64,000 nt of DNA from CBDDBX01 sp965225955 (GCA_965225955.1 CBDDBX010000009.1:106487-170486), one strand, 5' to 3'; shown: positions 7,307 to 16,318, numbered from the stretch's first letter. A program made the numbers and translations. The notes: generated by a model from the sequence alone, not told the origin.

Positions 7307-9876
7307 ATCAGAAAAATTCACCTCCTTCATCAGCTAAATGGCTTGTATCAAGATTAAGTGAGTATGAGAACAGATACTCTCTCGAAGGGGATATGGCTGA
7401 AGTGTGGGAAAGTAAGTGTAAAAATCGTGGAAGACTCAGAGCCAATCACTGGTATATAAAAGAGACTGTTAAAAGCAGTTTTTCATATATGAAATTTATA
7501 TCCGGCAGGAACTGCTCTCTTATATTGAATAGTTTTAAACCTGTACTGAGAAATATTGTAAAATTCAAAGGTTACTCACTTATTAATATTCTTGGACTGG
7601 CGATAGCTGTTACTGTTGCTCTGATGATAGCTTTCTTCATCAGAGGTGAAATGCAGATGGACAGTTTTCAGAAAAAAGGTGACAGGATTTACAGACTTGA
7701 AGCCGGTAACTGGGCCATTCTGGGAGCTCCTCACGGAAAGATTGTTAAAGAGAAATTTGCCGAAGTTGAAGAGTATGTTACTTTTAATAACATCTCATAT
7801 ACAGGAATGTATGTTAAGAAAAAGGACAATACCAATGTCTCTCTGAAACGAACTATGATGGCTACAGAGGCTTTTTTCAGAATTTTTAATGTGGATTTCA
7901 TCCATGCCGTCCCAGAAGGTGCTCTGAAAGCTCCTTTTACGATAGTTCTTAATAGAAGTGAAGCAATGAAGATCTTTGGTACAGTTGATGTGGTGGGCCG
8001 GAACCTGGTTGTAAATAAGGTATATACATTTAAAGTCGTTGGTGTTATGGAGGATATGAAGAATGTTCACTTCAGAGTGGGGTCAGTCATGTCGTTTATA
8101 ACTCTTAGCAAAATTATTGATGATAAAAGGTTTATGACCCGTCTCGGTTCCTGGAATCACGGTACTTTTCTCCTGTTAAAACCGGGAGTTAATTTACGAA
8201 ACCTGGAAAAGAAGATTACCGCTCATTTTAGTGATCTCTATTTCAGCAGACATAATGAAAAAAGTGATGCTGTATTCTCTCTGAGAAATTACAGAAACAT
8301 CTATTTCTGCAAAGATAAGTTTCATGAGTACAGTATGAAGCGGGGTAGTAGTGGTTTTCTGATGATTCTTGGAGGGATAGCAGTTTTTATAATTTTAATT
8401 GCATGTATGAACTATATAAATATATCGACTGCAATAGCTGGTTTACGGGCAAAAGAGATCGGTTTGAGGAAAACAGTAGGCGGAAGTCGGGGAAATCTTA
8501 TAATGCAGTTTATGATGGAAACAGCTGTAATATGTTCAACAGGATTTGTTATTGCATCAGGATTGTTATGGTCTATTATGCCGGGGTTCAGTAAATTTCT
8601 TAACAGTGAGATGAGTTTTACTCTCTTTGATCCATGGGTTATTGGAATAATGGGAGGTGTCTGGTTAACAGTTACAATTATGGCAGGACTTTATCCTGCA
8701 CTATATCTGACATCCTTTAAACCTGCAGAAGTACTGAAAGGAAGAAGTAGTAACAGACAGAAGGGAAGTTTAAGAAAAATACTTGTAGTTTTTCAGTTCG
8801 CAGTATCAGTTGGACTCTCTATTGCAACACTGATCATTTTTGATCAGATTAACTATATGAGAAATGCGGAAACCGGTTTTACTAAAGATCAGGTGATAAA
8901 TTTTGCTTTGAGGGGTGATTTGAGAAAAAAGAAAGATATGGTTAAAGAGGAGCTGTTAAAGATGCCTGATATAAAAGGTGTTGCATACTCAAATACAATT
9001 CCCGGCAGAATAAGATGGACTGAAACATTTAAAGCAGAGGGCAGATTCTGTAGTGCAAGTTTTAATCCTGTTGATGAGGACTACCTTAAAGTTATGGATT
9101 TAAAGCTCCTTGAAGGACGCAACCTTATAAAGAGTGACTGTAGCTCAGAATCAGAAGGCTTTCTCTGTAATGAAACAGCTGTTAAAGCTCTTGATCTTAA
9201 AAAACCCTGGGCTGGTAAGAGAGTTGATAACGGCTATGCAAAAAATGCAAGAATAGTGGGAGTTGTTAAAGATTTTCATATAGACTCTCTCCATACAAAA
9301 ATCAAGCCACTGTTTATGTCTATAAGAAATCATGGGTTGTCCTGCGCAAACGTAAGGGTTAGCGGAAAGAATGTTCCAGAAGTACTGAGTCATATTGAGA
9401 AACTATGGAAAAGATATGCCCCTGATTATCCATTCAGGTATGTTTTTCTAAATGAGTCCTTTGATAGTCAATACAGAAAAGAGGAAAAAATGGGTAATAT
9501 GGTCGGTTATTTTGCTCTTATAGCTCTCTTTATTGCCGGAGCAGGGCTCACAGGTTTATCTTCATTTACAGCAAGACAGAAGAGAAAAGAGGTTAGTTTA
9601 AGGAAAGTTCTGGGAGCTTCAGTGCCGAAAGTTGTTCTGCTACTATCTGCTGATTTCATGAAATGGGTACTTCTGGCTAATATCATTGCATGGCCTCTTG
9701 CATGGAGCGGTATGAATACCTGGCTCAGCAATTTTGCATACAGAACAGACATTGACATTACTCTTTTTATCCTCTCAGGTTCAGTTGCATTTATAACAGC
9801 TTTTATAACTATATGTTTTCATTCAGTTAAAGCTGCTACAGAGAATCCTGCAGAGGTTTTGAGGTGTGATATCTGA
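7303..9876 (+). CDS. MacB/FtsX-like ABC transporter permease with N-terminal prefix domain
   Basis: 857 residues. Residues 1-65 are a soluble prefix (SAKWLVSRLSEYENRYSLEGD) seen in permeases paired with PadR regulators. Then comes a duplicated MacB_PCD plus FtsX unit: the first half has a membrane segment near residue 95, a large extracytoplasmic domain (about 115-350) and three membrane segments with EIGLRKTVGGSR; the second half repeats this with EVSLRKVLGAS and a last membrane helix near 830. The EhGhRKhhG motifs are coupling segments that contact an ATPase. No ATP-binding subunit is encoded here, so it must use one from elsewhere or act with a regulator only. It is followed by a terminator. 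Confidence 0.9.
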   Translation: MNQKNSPPSSAKWLVSRLSEYENRYSLEGDMAEVWESKCKNRGRLRANHWYIKETVKSSFSYMKFISGRNCSLILNSFKPVLRNIVKFKGYSLINILGLAIAVTVALMIAFFIRGEMQMDSFQKKGDRIYRLEAGNWAILGAPHGKIVKEKFAEVEEYVTFNNISYTGMYVKKKDNTNVSLKRTMMATEAFFRIFNVDFIHAVPEGALKAPFTIVLNRSEAMKIFGTVDVVGRNLVVNKVYTFKVVGVMEDMKNVHFRVGSVMSFITLSKIIDDKRFMTRLGSWNHGTFLLLKPGVNLRNLEKKITAHFSDLYFSRHNEKSDAVFSLRNYRNIYFCKDKFHEYSMKRGSSGFLMILGGIAVFIILIACMNYINISTAIAGLRAKEIGLRKTVGGSRGNLIMQFMMETAVICSTGFVIASGLLWSIMPGFSKFLNSEMSFTLFDPWVIGIMGGVWLTVTIMAGLYPALYLTSFKPAEVLKGRSSNRQKGSLRKILVVFQFAVSVGLSIATLIIFDQINYMRNAETGFTKDQVINFALRGDLRKKKDMVKEELLKMPDIKGVAYSNTIPGRIRWTETFKAEGRFCSASFNPVDEDYLKVMDLKLLEGRNLIKSDCSSESEGFLCNETAVKALDLKKPWAGKRVDNGYAKNARIVGVVKDFHIDSLHTKIKPLFMSIRNHGLSCANVRVSGKNVPEVLSHIEKLWKRYAPDYPFRYVFLNESFDSQYRKEEKMGNMVGYFALIALFIAGAGLTGLSSFTARQKRKEVSLRKVLGASVPKVVLLLSADFMKWVLLANIIAWPLAWSGMNTWLSNFAYRTDIDITLFILSGSVAFITAFITICFHSVKAATENPAEVLRCDI

Positions 9877-9890
9877 CTATTTATAAAAAG

Positions 9891-9910
9891 GGAGGCAGAT
9901 TTCTGCCTCC
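9891..9910 (+). terminator. Terminator after the padR/permease operon
   Basis: GGAGGCAGA pairs with TCTGCCTCC across a 2-base loop, 15 bases after the stop codon of the permease, followed by GTTTACTTTT. Confidence 0.75.
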
Positions 9911-9984
9911 GTTTACTTTTGTGTACATTTTGTACGGTTTTTTTGATGCAGGGGGCTTTTATTAAAAATAAAGAAATTTATCCC

Positions 9985-10013
9985 TTGACTTTGAATTTGC
10001 AATTAATTAAATT
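9985..10013 (+). promoter_or_regulatory. Sigma-70-type promoter with long leader before the pseudo-rSAM gene
   Basis: TTGACT, 17-base spacer, TAAATT. It would give a leader of roughly 175 bases before the start codon at 10196. I translated the leader in all frames and found only peptides of 20 residues or fewer, with no convincing ribosome binding site. Confidence 0.45.
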
Positions 10014-10195
10014 GTGTAAGTTGATACAAATTTAGAGATATTATGGAATCATCGGTATCTCATTATGGTTTATGAATTATCAGAATAAGATTGATTGTAC
10101 AGGCAATCTCAAAGTTGAAGACTAACCTGACTACTCGTTTGTATCGATAGATTTTAAAGGATTGTTGTAAAATAATCTGCCAAAGGGATTTGTTT

Positions 10196-11455
10196 GTGAC
10201 TGTTTGCAGTTCGGAATATTACTGGGTGTTTTTAAAACCTTATGTTAAGGTGTTTCGCAATAATGATAGGGCACTACTGTATAATACCAGCAACGGGGAT
10301 CGACTGATTGTTGAAAGACCAGATCAGCTGAATGGTATAGATGAATTGAACAGAGACAGAAGCAGGCCTGTTTTAAAAGAATCCGGCGAACTTAATGTTT
10401 CAGATACAGACTCTTTAATAGAAGAACTAAAAAGCAGAGGTATGCTTGAAGTTCTTCAGGTTGCAGAAAACAGAAGCCCGTTGATAATAGGTGCTCCCAT
10501 TGAGAAGGGAAGAGTAGGGCACGATGGTGAATTGATAGCTTCCGGGCTTCTGAATCATCTTAAAAAACTGAATATAAACATATATTCAGAAGCAGGTGTG
10601 TTTCCACAATCATTCAGGGAAGCGGGGAAACAGTTCCCTTTTTTTGAACATACTGAACATGGAGTTGCAGAAATAGAAACCTCTTTGCTGGAAAAGATAT
10701 TCTGTGAGTTAAAGGGAAGAGGGGTATCTGAACTGTCTGTTTTCACTACTTCCCTTGGTAGACACAGGGATTTTGATATTATTACAGAGATGGCAGGAGA
10801 TTATAGTGAGGATATTGTGTTCAATATACCTGCAACTGACCTTAGTCGTCAGCTGGAGAGCATAGGAAAGATTAATATTTACAGTAATATTTCTGTAAAA
10901 ATACACTTTGCCTCTTCTATTCCTGAAACAGAACTTGATGCAGCACTTAAAGGTTTGAGATTGTCCTGGATACCTTTTGAGTTCAATTTTATTGTAAAAG
11001 GGGAGGAGGATCTTGACTACTATTCAGATCTTATTGAAGAGTTCAGCCCTGAATCTTACTGGATGCAGCCTTTTTTTGATGGAGGTAATCTGGGATTCTT
11101 CAAAGATAATGTGGTTGTTAAAAGTGCTGGATTTGAGAGAATAAGAAGCAGTGAAGATATATTTACTAATTCAATATTTAATACTGAAAATTACGGAAGT
11201 CTGACAGTGTCCACCGATGGCAGAGTGTATGGTAGTATGAATAAATCCTCTATCGGAGAGCTTACCCACTCCTCTCTTTTTGAAATAATCTATAAAGAGT
11301 TGAGAGAAGGGAACTCCTGGGGAGATGTGCGAACTAAACTGGAGTTTTGTAAAGACTGTGTGTATAACAGAATCTGCCCCCCGATTAAAGGTTATGAGCA
11401 TGTAATAGGTACAGAACATGTATGTATGCTCAATGATAACCCCGAGAGTAGCTGA
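10196..11455 (+). CDS. Pseudo-radical-SAM protein (GG-Bacteroidales-type peptide system family)
   Basis: 419 residues from a GTG start preceded by AAAGGGA at 7 bases; a TTG at 10190 is too close to that site. The N-terminus YYWVFLKPYVKVF followed by RALLYNTSNGD closely resembles the pseudo-rSAM family TIGR04150, in which the fold of radical-SAM maturases is kept but the CxxxCxxC iron-sulfur motif is lost. No such motif occurs here. The C-terminus has a SPASM-like cysteine set (CKDCVYNRIC, then a Cys near HVCML) after a DGRVYGSM strand. In known cassettes this protein accompanies an active radical-SAM enzyme and a short precursor peptide; neither is beside this gene. It is followed after 17 bp by an AHSA1-like gene. 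The family call rests on remembered sequence features and no search was run. Confidence 0.7.
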   Translation: MTVCSSEYYWVFLKPYVKVFRNNDRALLYNTSNGDRLIVERPDQLNGIDELNRDRSRPVLKESGELNVSDTDSLIEELKSRGMLEVLQVAENRSPLIIGAPIEKGRVGHDGELIASGLLNHLKKLNINIYSEAGVFPQSFREAGKQFPFFEHTEHGVAEIETSLLEKIFCELKGRGVSELSVFTTSLGRHRDFDIITEMAGDYSEDIVFNIPATDLSRQLESIGKINIYSNISVKIHFASSIPETELDAALKGLRLSWIPFEFNFIVKGEEDLDYYSDLIEEFSPESYWMQPFFDGGNLGFFKDNVVVKSAGFERIRSSEDIFTNSIFNTENYGSLTVSTDGRVYGSMNKSSIGELTHSSLFEIIYKELREGNSWGDVRTKLEFCKDCVYNRICPPIKGYEHVIGTEHVCMLNDNPESS

Positions 11456-11472
11456 AAAAGGAAGGTGCTATA

Positions 11473-11928
11473 ATGGAATCTATATATCATCAGGTCATAA
11501 TTGATGCGGACGAAAAGGTGGTTTTGAAAGCAATTACTTCAACAGAAGGAGTCGCAGGCTGGTGGATTGCTGAATGTAAAATCGGAGAAAAAACTGGCGA
11601 GGAAAATGTATTCTATTACAATAATGAACCTTCACTGAAGATGAGAATAAACAGGCTTGAAGAAACCGGAGTGGAATGGGAGTGTGTAAAAGGGCCGGAA
11701 GAGTGGATGGGAACAAAAATAGTGTTCAGTTTCACTGTATATAATAGCTATATAAAGCTCGATTTCAGGCATACAGGGTGGAAAGAGCAGTCTGAATTTT
11801 TTGGAACCTGCAGTTATCACTGGGCAAGACACATGAGAATGTTAAGAGCTCTCTGTGAAACTGGTGAGAATCAGGTGAAACCTGAAGTAGAGAAAAATGA
11901 GATCCAGAGGGTAGCTGGAATCCGATAA
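11473..11928 (+). CDS. SRPBCC/AHSA1-family protein
   Basis: 151 residues with an AHSA1/START-like fold: a first strand (YHQVIIDADEKVVLKAIT), the helix end GVAGWWIAECKIG, FSFTVYNSYIKLDFRHTGW and a C-terminal helix (YHWARHMRMLRALCETG). Family members bind hydrophobic ligands or stimulate Hsp90; the small bacterial ones mostly have no known function. Starts 17 bp after the pseudo-rSAM gene with a GGAAGG site, so the two are probably co-transcribed. The last 20 residues are charged and probably disordered. Confidence 0.85.
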   Translation: MESIYHQVIIDADEKVVLKAITSTEGVAGWWIAECKIGEKTGEENVFYYNNEPSLKMRINRLEETGVEWECVKGPEEWMGTKIVFSFTVYNSYIKLDFRHTGWKEQSEFFGTCSYHWARHMRMLRALCETGENQVKPEVEKNEIQRVAGIR

Positions 11929-12220
11929 AATTTTAATCCATTTTTTTTATCCAATATTCCACCTTTTTGGAGTATATGGTTTATTGCAGTTTTACTGCAT
12001 TTAAATTTCTGTTGTATTCGGACTTTCTTTAAGAACTGAGAGTACAGCTTTGAGCTGTAACCGGGCTTGAACGCAGGGGTTTGTTCCCGGATTATACAGA
12101 ACTTTACAGGAATAATTGGGCAGGAGCGCAATGAAGGCCAGGGAGACAGCAGGTACTGTTCAGCCTGCTTTTCCGGTCTTTCACTTTTCCAGAGATGATA
12201 AATTGTACTCTTTAGTTTAA

Positions 12221-12409
12221 TCGGTAAAAATACTAAAGGAGATAGTAACAGGCGGATCTGGTAATGAAAGAAAACTCTCTATCTTTATGGGGAGAAGAAC
12301 TATAAAAGAGGAAATGCTTTCTGTAGTAATTACTATCGATACAGTTTCACTAAAGAGAACAGATTTTTCCGGTGCCTACCTGAGAGCTGGAACTGGTTTA
12401 AGATTCTGA
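12221..12409 (+). pseudogene. Possible remnant of an outer-membrane protein 3' end
   Basis: A 62-codon frame without a usable start codon or ribosome site ends in FSGAYLRAGTGLRF. Alternating hydrophobic residues and a C-terminal Phe are typical of the last strand of outer-membrane barrels. A good terminator follows at 12434, 24 bases after the stop, as expected at the end of a gene. I read this as the decayed or truncated tail of a lost gene; chance cannot be excluded at this length. Confidence 0.3.
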
Positions 12410-12433
12410 TTTAACTAATTATTCGATATAGGA

Positions 12434-12455
12434 GAGCACCGGATTTCCGGTGCTC
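12434..12455 (+). terminator. Terminator hairpin downstream of the OMP remnant
   Basis: GAGCACCGG pairs with CCGGTGCTC over a 4-base ATTT loop, followed by TTATTGTT. No intact gene ends just upstream on this strand, which supports a former gene there. Confidence 0.65.
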
Positions 12456-12465
12456 TTATTGTTAA

Positions 12466-12722
12466 CTTCGTTACGTCATTCAGTGGGAAGTATAAGGAGA
12501 CAGCTGCGTTCCTCTGAATAAGAGAACACAGTGCGTTGCCCATCTTTGCGAAGCAATGCTTCCCGCTTCGCTTCAGCATTGGCAAAGACCCATCTCACCT
12601 ATATTTTCATTCCTTCGCTTCGCTACGTCATTCAGTGGGAAGTATAAGGAGACAGCTGCGTTCCTCGCTGCACCCATCTCACCTATATTTTCATTCCTTC
12701 GCTTCGCTACGTCATTCAGTGG
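12466..12722. repeat. Modular direct repeats overlapping the 3' end of the M3 peptidase gene
   Basis: A 21-base module (CTTCGYTACGTCATTCAGTGG) occurs three times at 12466, 12618 and 12702. A 28-base module starting GAAGTATAAGGAGACAGC follows the first two. A longer module (12588-12638 and 12672-12722, starting ACCCATCTCACC) gives a perfect 84-bp period for the last two copies. An inverted repeat that pairs CTTTGC..CAATGCT with AGCATTG.CAAAG lies between copies 1 and 2 (12544-12587). The last copy contains the stop codon and final codons of the peptidase gene. Confidence 0.85.
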
Positions 12723-14872
12723 TGAGACCACGTTTTTTCATGAGGCCTTCAATTTTTGGTTCTCTGCCACGGAAAGCTTTATACATTTCCATCTCATCCA
12801 TCTTGCCACCCATTGAAAGGATGTTGTTTCTAAAGGATTCTGCAGTTTTTTTGTCAAAGAGTGATGTCTCTTTAAATGCTTCAAATGCATCACAGTCAAG
12901 AACTTCTGCCCAGATATATGCATGGTAACCGCAGTCGTAACCACCAATAATGTGCTGGAAGTATGTGCTTCTGTATCTGGAGATAACTTCAGGAATAAGG
13001 CCGATTTTTTTGAAATAATCTGCTTCAAACTTAGCTGTATCAACCTCTTTCTCTTCTGTAATTGTGTGATAGTTCATGTCAAGAAGTGATGCTGCCAGAT
13101 ATTCAACTGTAGCAAAGCCCTGGTTGAAGTGGCTGCTTTTTTCAAGTTTTTTAATAAGTGAATCGGGAATTGGTTTACCGGTTTTGTAGTGTTTTGCATA
13201 AACCTTAAGAACTTCAGGTTCTGCACACCAGTGTTCCATGATCTGTGATGGAAGCTCTACAAAATCTCTTGATGTTCTTGAAACACCAGGATAGTTACAC
13301 TTATTAAAGAGTCCGTGAAGAGCGTGACCAAATTCGTGGAAAAGGGTTGTTGCTTCATCAAAACTCAGAAGTGCAGGTTTATCTCCTGATGGAGGAGTAA
13401 AGTTACATACATTGTAGATAACCGGAGTTTTCAGTTTACCTTCAATATTTGAGTAGCCTCTCAGACCACCGCACCATGCGCCGCCTCTTTTACTGTTTCT
13501 GTAGAAATAATCAGTGTATAGAATACCGAGGTGTGAACCATCAGCTTCCTGAACTTCAAATACTTTTGCATCTTTATGGAAAACAGGAATATCTTTTCTT
13601 TCGATAAATTTGAGACCGTACAACTTAGTTGCTACATAGAAAGCTCCTTCACGTACGTTATCTACATCGAAATATGGTCTGAGTTCTTTCTCATCCAGGT
13701 TGTATCTGGCTTTACGCAGCTTTTCTGCATAATACCACCAGTCCCAGGATTCAAGTTTCTCCTTTTTTACCCTCTTTATCCATAAGCTCCTGCATGGCAG
13801 CGCGCTCTTTTTTTGCCATATTCAGAGCAGGAGTCCATAGTTTGTTGAGAAGTTTATAAACATTTGCAGGCTCTTTGGACATATTTATTTCCAGTCTGAA
13901 GTCTGCGTGTGTTTTATATCCCATTATTCTGGCTTTCTTTAATCTTAACAGAGCAATTCTTGCAATAATTTTCTTATTGTCATACTTGTCATTATTGTTA
14001 CATCTGTTGATATAGCCTTTATATAATTTTTCTCTGAGTTCTCTTTTGGGAGAGTACTGAAGGAATGGAATCCAGCTTGGTTTATGAAGTGTAAAAAGCC
14101 ATTTGCCTTCCTGACCATCTTTTTTTGCAGCAGCAGCAGCGGTTTTTACAAGTGTTGCAGGAAGACCTTCCAGATCTTCTTTCTTATCGATGAAAAGTTT
14201 GAAACCGTTGGTGTCGTGGAGGAGGTTCTTTCTGAATTTAAGAGCCAGTACAGCCATCTCTTCGTTGATTGCTTTGATCTTTGCCTTCTCTTCAGGTTTC
14301 AGTTTTGCTCCACTTCTCACAAAACCTCTCCAGGTGTCAGTAAGAAGAGTCATCTCTTCAGAAGTAAGTTTCAGGTTATCCTTTTTTGCATAGAGAGTGT
14401 CAATTCTTTTGAAAAGCTCTGCATTGAGATTAACGAAATTACGATATTTACTGAGCATTGGTGTGATTTTGTCAGAAAGTTTCTGAAGTCCGGGAGTTGT
14501 ATCGGCTCCATTCAGATGAAAGAATACAGCAGATACTTTACCAAGAAGTTCTCCATTTTTCTGCATCGCTACAATTGTATTGGCAAAAGTTGGTTCTTCT
14601 TTATTGTTGATAATAGCAAGAATTCCATCTTTTGCTTCTTTCAGGCCCTTTTCAAATGCCGGCATATAGTGCTCTTCTTTTATGAGCTTGAATGGGGGCA
14701 CTTTAAAAGGAGTGTTGTACTCTTTAAAGAATGGGTTCTCAGCTGTTACCGGAGCTTTTTCTGATGCAGGTTTAACCTCCTTCTTATCAGACCCGCTATT
14801 ACATCCGGTGAAAATCAGCATTGAGAAAAATAGTATCCAGGACAGATTTTTAACAAAAGCTATTTTTTTCAT
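12712..14872 (-). pseudogene. dcp: M3-family oligopeptidase / dipeptidyl carboxypeptidase (Dcp-like lipoprotein), frameshifted
   Basis: Two frames make one protein of about 720 residues. The N-terminal part (14872-13751) starts MKKIAFVKN with lipobox FTGCN and runs to MDKEGKKGET; the C-terminal part reads on as KEKLESWDWWYYAEKLRKARY, exactly the conserved continuation of M3 peptidases. The break is at six A residues (minus strand; 13763-13768): one A fewer restores the frame. The zinc motif HEFGHALH and downstream GVSRTSRDFVELPSQIMEHW are intact, so the protein would be active if the frame is really open. The upstream in-frame Met at 14911 is rejected because the lipoprotein signal starts at 14872. 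It is a secreted or periplasmic peptidase that clips dipeptides or short oligopeptides. Confidence 0.85.
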
Positions 14873-14943
14873 TATCCAAATACGTGAATTTACATACTTT
14901 TGTTTATGCAATATCTGATGGAAAATGAAAAATTTTTATTAAT

Positions 14944-15354
14944 TCAGTCTTTTTTTCCACCTTCCAGCAGGCATTTGTCACCTTCTTTGGTAAGTGTACA
15001 TCTGTAGCTGCTGTAAGAGAGCCATAAAAGAATGATTGCAATGAGTGCGGGGGTGAATTTATTATCTGCAGCATATATGTGTGCAATAAGTGCCAGAAGA
15101 AAATTGAAAAAGAATCCTGAGTAGGCCAGATGTTTAAGAAAAAATGATCTGTTGCTCCATATAGCAATAAGTCCCAGGAGTTTGGCTATTGCAAGGGGAT
15201 ATATGATATATAAAGGAAATCCAAGGGCTTCAAATGAGGGTGCTGCAGTTTCCTCAAATTTGAAAAAATATATGTAGACTGAAGAGATCATCATTATTGT
15301 AAGAAGTCCTGTTGAGAAAAAATATATAATCTTTGATCTGTTGTCTTTTAACAT
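14944..15354 (-). CDS. DoxX-like small membrane protein
   Basis: 136 residues with four membrane segments (about residues 10-29, 47-65, 72-91 and 98-114). The pattern FEALGFPLYIIYPLAIAKLLGLIAIW followed by KHLAYSGFFFNFLLALIAH is typical of the DoxX-like family of four-helix proteins. Their function is mostly unknown; some relate to redox or quinone chemistry. A cytoplasmic tail with two Cys (RCTLTKEGDKCLLEG) is present. It stands alone between the M3 gene and a long intergenic region. Confidence 0.8.
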   Translation of the reverse strand: MLKDNRSKIIYFFSTGLLTIMMISSVYIYFFKFEETAAPSFEALGFPLYIIYPLAIAKLLGLIAIWSNRSFFLKHLAYSGFFFNFLLALIAHIYAADNKFTPALIAIILLWLSYSSYRCTLTKEGDKCLLEGGKKD

Positions 15355-15775
15355 ATCTCCTCCTTAAAATTAATCTATAGTTAAAATATTGTATTCAGGA
15401 GCTGATTTTTCAAGCGTCTGCTGGTGTTGGAAGTAAGATAGATTGTGATGTTGATGTGAATAGTGTTGATGTTAAAGTTGGTCGGAAGTAACTGGCAGCA
15501 GGTATGGGTTTTAGTTTTTTTAATTCAGGTGTTGATTTTTTATCAGGTCTGAACTAAAATAGAGTTGGGTTAGTTTTTAAAACATAAATATTGATGATTT
15601 GGTAAACTGAGAGATCTGAATTGTTGAATTTGTTTTAATGGTGTTGCGTTTAGCTCATACCGGATAAACTGTTGAATGCAAACAATTGGGAAAACATTGT
15701 TCAACCTGATGTGAATCAACCTCTCTTTCTATTTTCATCAACAAATTTATAAAAAGTTTTAAAAGCGAGGTATTT

Positions 15776-15919
15776 ATGGGGCCGAAGGTCATTTTTAGCT
15801 ACAAACCTGTATGGTTAATTCCAGATCCCTATTCTTCTTTTTTCGAAAATTTCATGATACTTCCTTTAAAAAACAGGGAGGTTTCTGCTCATATATACAT
15901 AAAATTCAGTAGCAGTTAG
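15776..15919 (+). CDS. Small ORF, 47 residues, unknown
   Basis: ATG preceded by AAAAGCGAGG at 5 bases. The product begins MGPKVIFSYKPVWLIP and has no membrane segment or recognised motif. The ribosome site is the main support. It may be a chance frame. Confidence 0.25.
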   Translation: MGPKVIFSYKPVWLIPDPYSSFFENFMILPLKNREVSAHIYIKFSSS

Positions 15920-16107
15920 CTTATTTAAAAATTTTTAATGCCAGCCTTGATAGTCATAGGGACAGGTCTGTTCAGAAAACAGCCTGTAATTTTCTGCTGT
16001 AACTCTTTCAGGCAGGCAGATATGAAGAAATTATATTGCAGATATTGCTCTGCATGCGTTTTAGATAGTAGTGTTTATGTTTTAAACATAACCCAAACAA
16101 GGTGACT

Positions 16108-16317
16108 TCTCCGGATTCACCGGTATGAATCCGGGGAGGTTGCCCGGGTATGATGTAGTCAGTTTTTTAATAAAATAACGGGCTTTATCCGTCAATCGAA
16201 GCAGAAAGGATCCGGTTATTATTCTCCTGATTGCTGAACAGCCCCCTCAGTTCAGCACTATTTGGGGGCGGGTCCTGCTAATCCGGCCTTCCTGCCTTTT
16301 TGAGGCAGGAAGGTTTT
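16108..16317 (+). ncRNA. Candidate structured non-coding RNA
   Basis: On the plus strand: a strong hairpin at about 16108-16139 (CTCCGGATTCA with TGAATCCGGGGAG); then GCTGAAC (16233-16239) pairing with GTTCAGC (16250-16256) around a loop holding CCCCC (16242-16246), which can pair with GGGGG at 16264-16268 to form an H-type pseudoknot; then a perfect terminator at 16287. No coding frame explains these. I did not recognise tmRNA, 6S, SRP or RNase P signatures. No clear promoter was found, so the 5' end is uncertain. Confidence 0.35.
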
Positions 16318-16318
16318 T
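16287..16318 (+). terminator. Strong rho-independent terminator (plus strand)
   Basis: CCTTCCTGCC pairs perfectly with GGCAGGAAGG over a 7-base loop, followed by TTTTT. The T run is on the plus strand, so it ends a plus-strand transcript even though the flanking C69 gene is on the minus strand; the same stem may also stop that gene's mRNA. Confidence 0.75.

Larger units (their letters stand above)
11929..12711. other. Long intergenic region: OMP remnant, terminator and repeat block
   Basis: 783 bases without an intact gene. The first 290 bases show nothing I can identify. From 12221 there is an open frame resembling the end of an outer-membrane protein, then a terminator at 12434, then repeats from 12466 that run into the 3' end of the M3 peptidase gene. 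The last three parts are described separately. Confidence 0.7.
15355..16318. other. 964-bp intergenic region with small ORF and structured sequence
   Basis: No standard gene. The first 400 bases are T-rich and show nothing clear. There is one small frame at 15776, a GGGACAGGT motif at 15959, and from about 16108 three strong secondary-structure elements ending in a terminator (see separate entries). Confidence 0.7.

Noticed and set aside
12536..12928. Plus-strand frames over the repeat block and the M3 gene 3' end
   Set aside because: They are shadows of the repeats and of the peptidase gene on the other strand; the repeated segments translate to the same run twice.
16022..16105. 27-codon Cys-containing frame starting MKKLYCRYCSAC
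   Set aside because: No ribosome binding site and no recognisable family; it lies in sequence that may instead be RNA structure. Too short to support.
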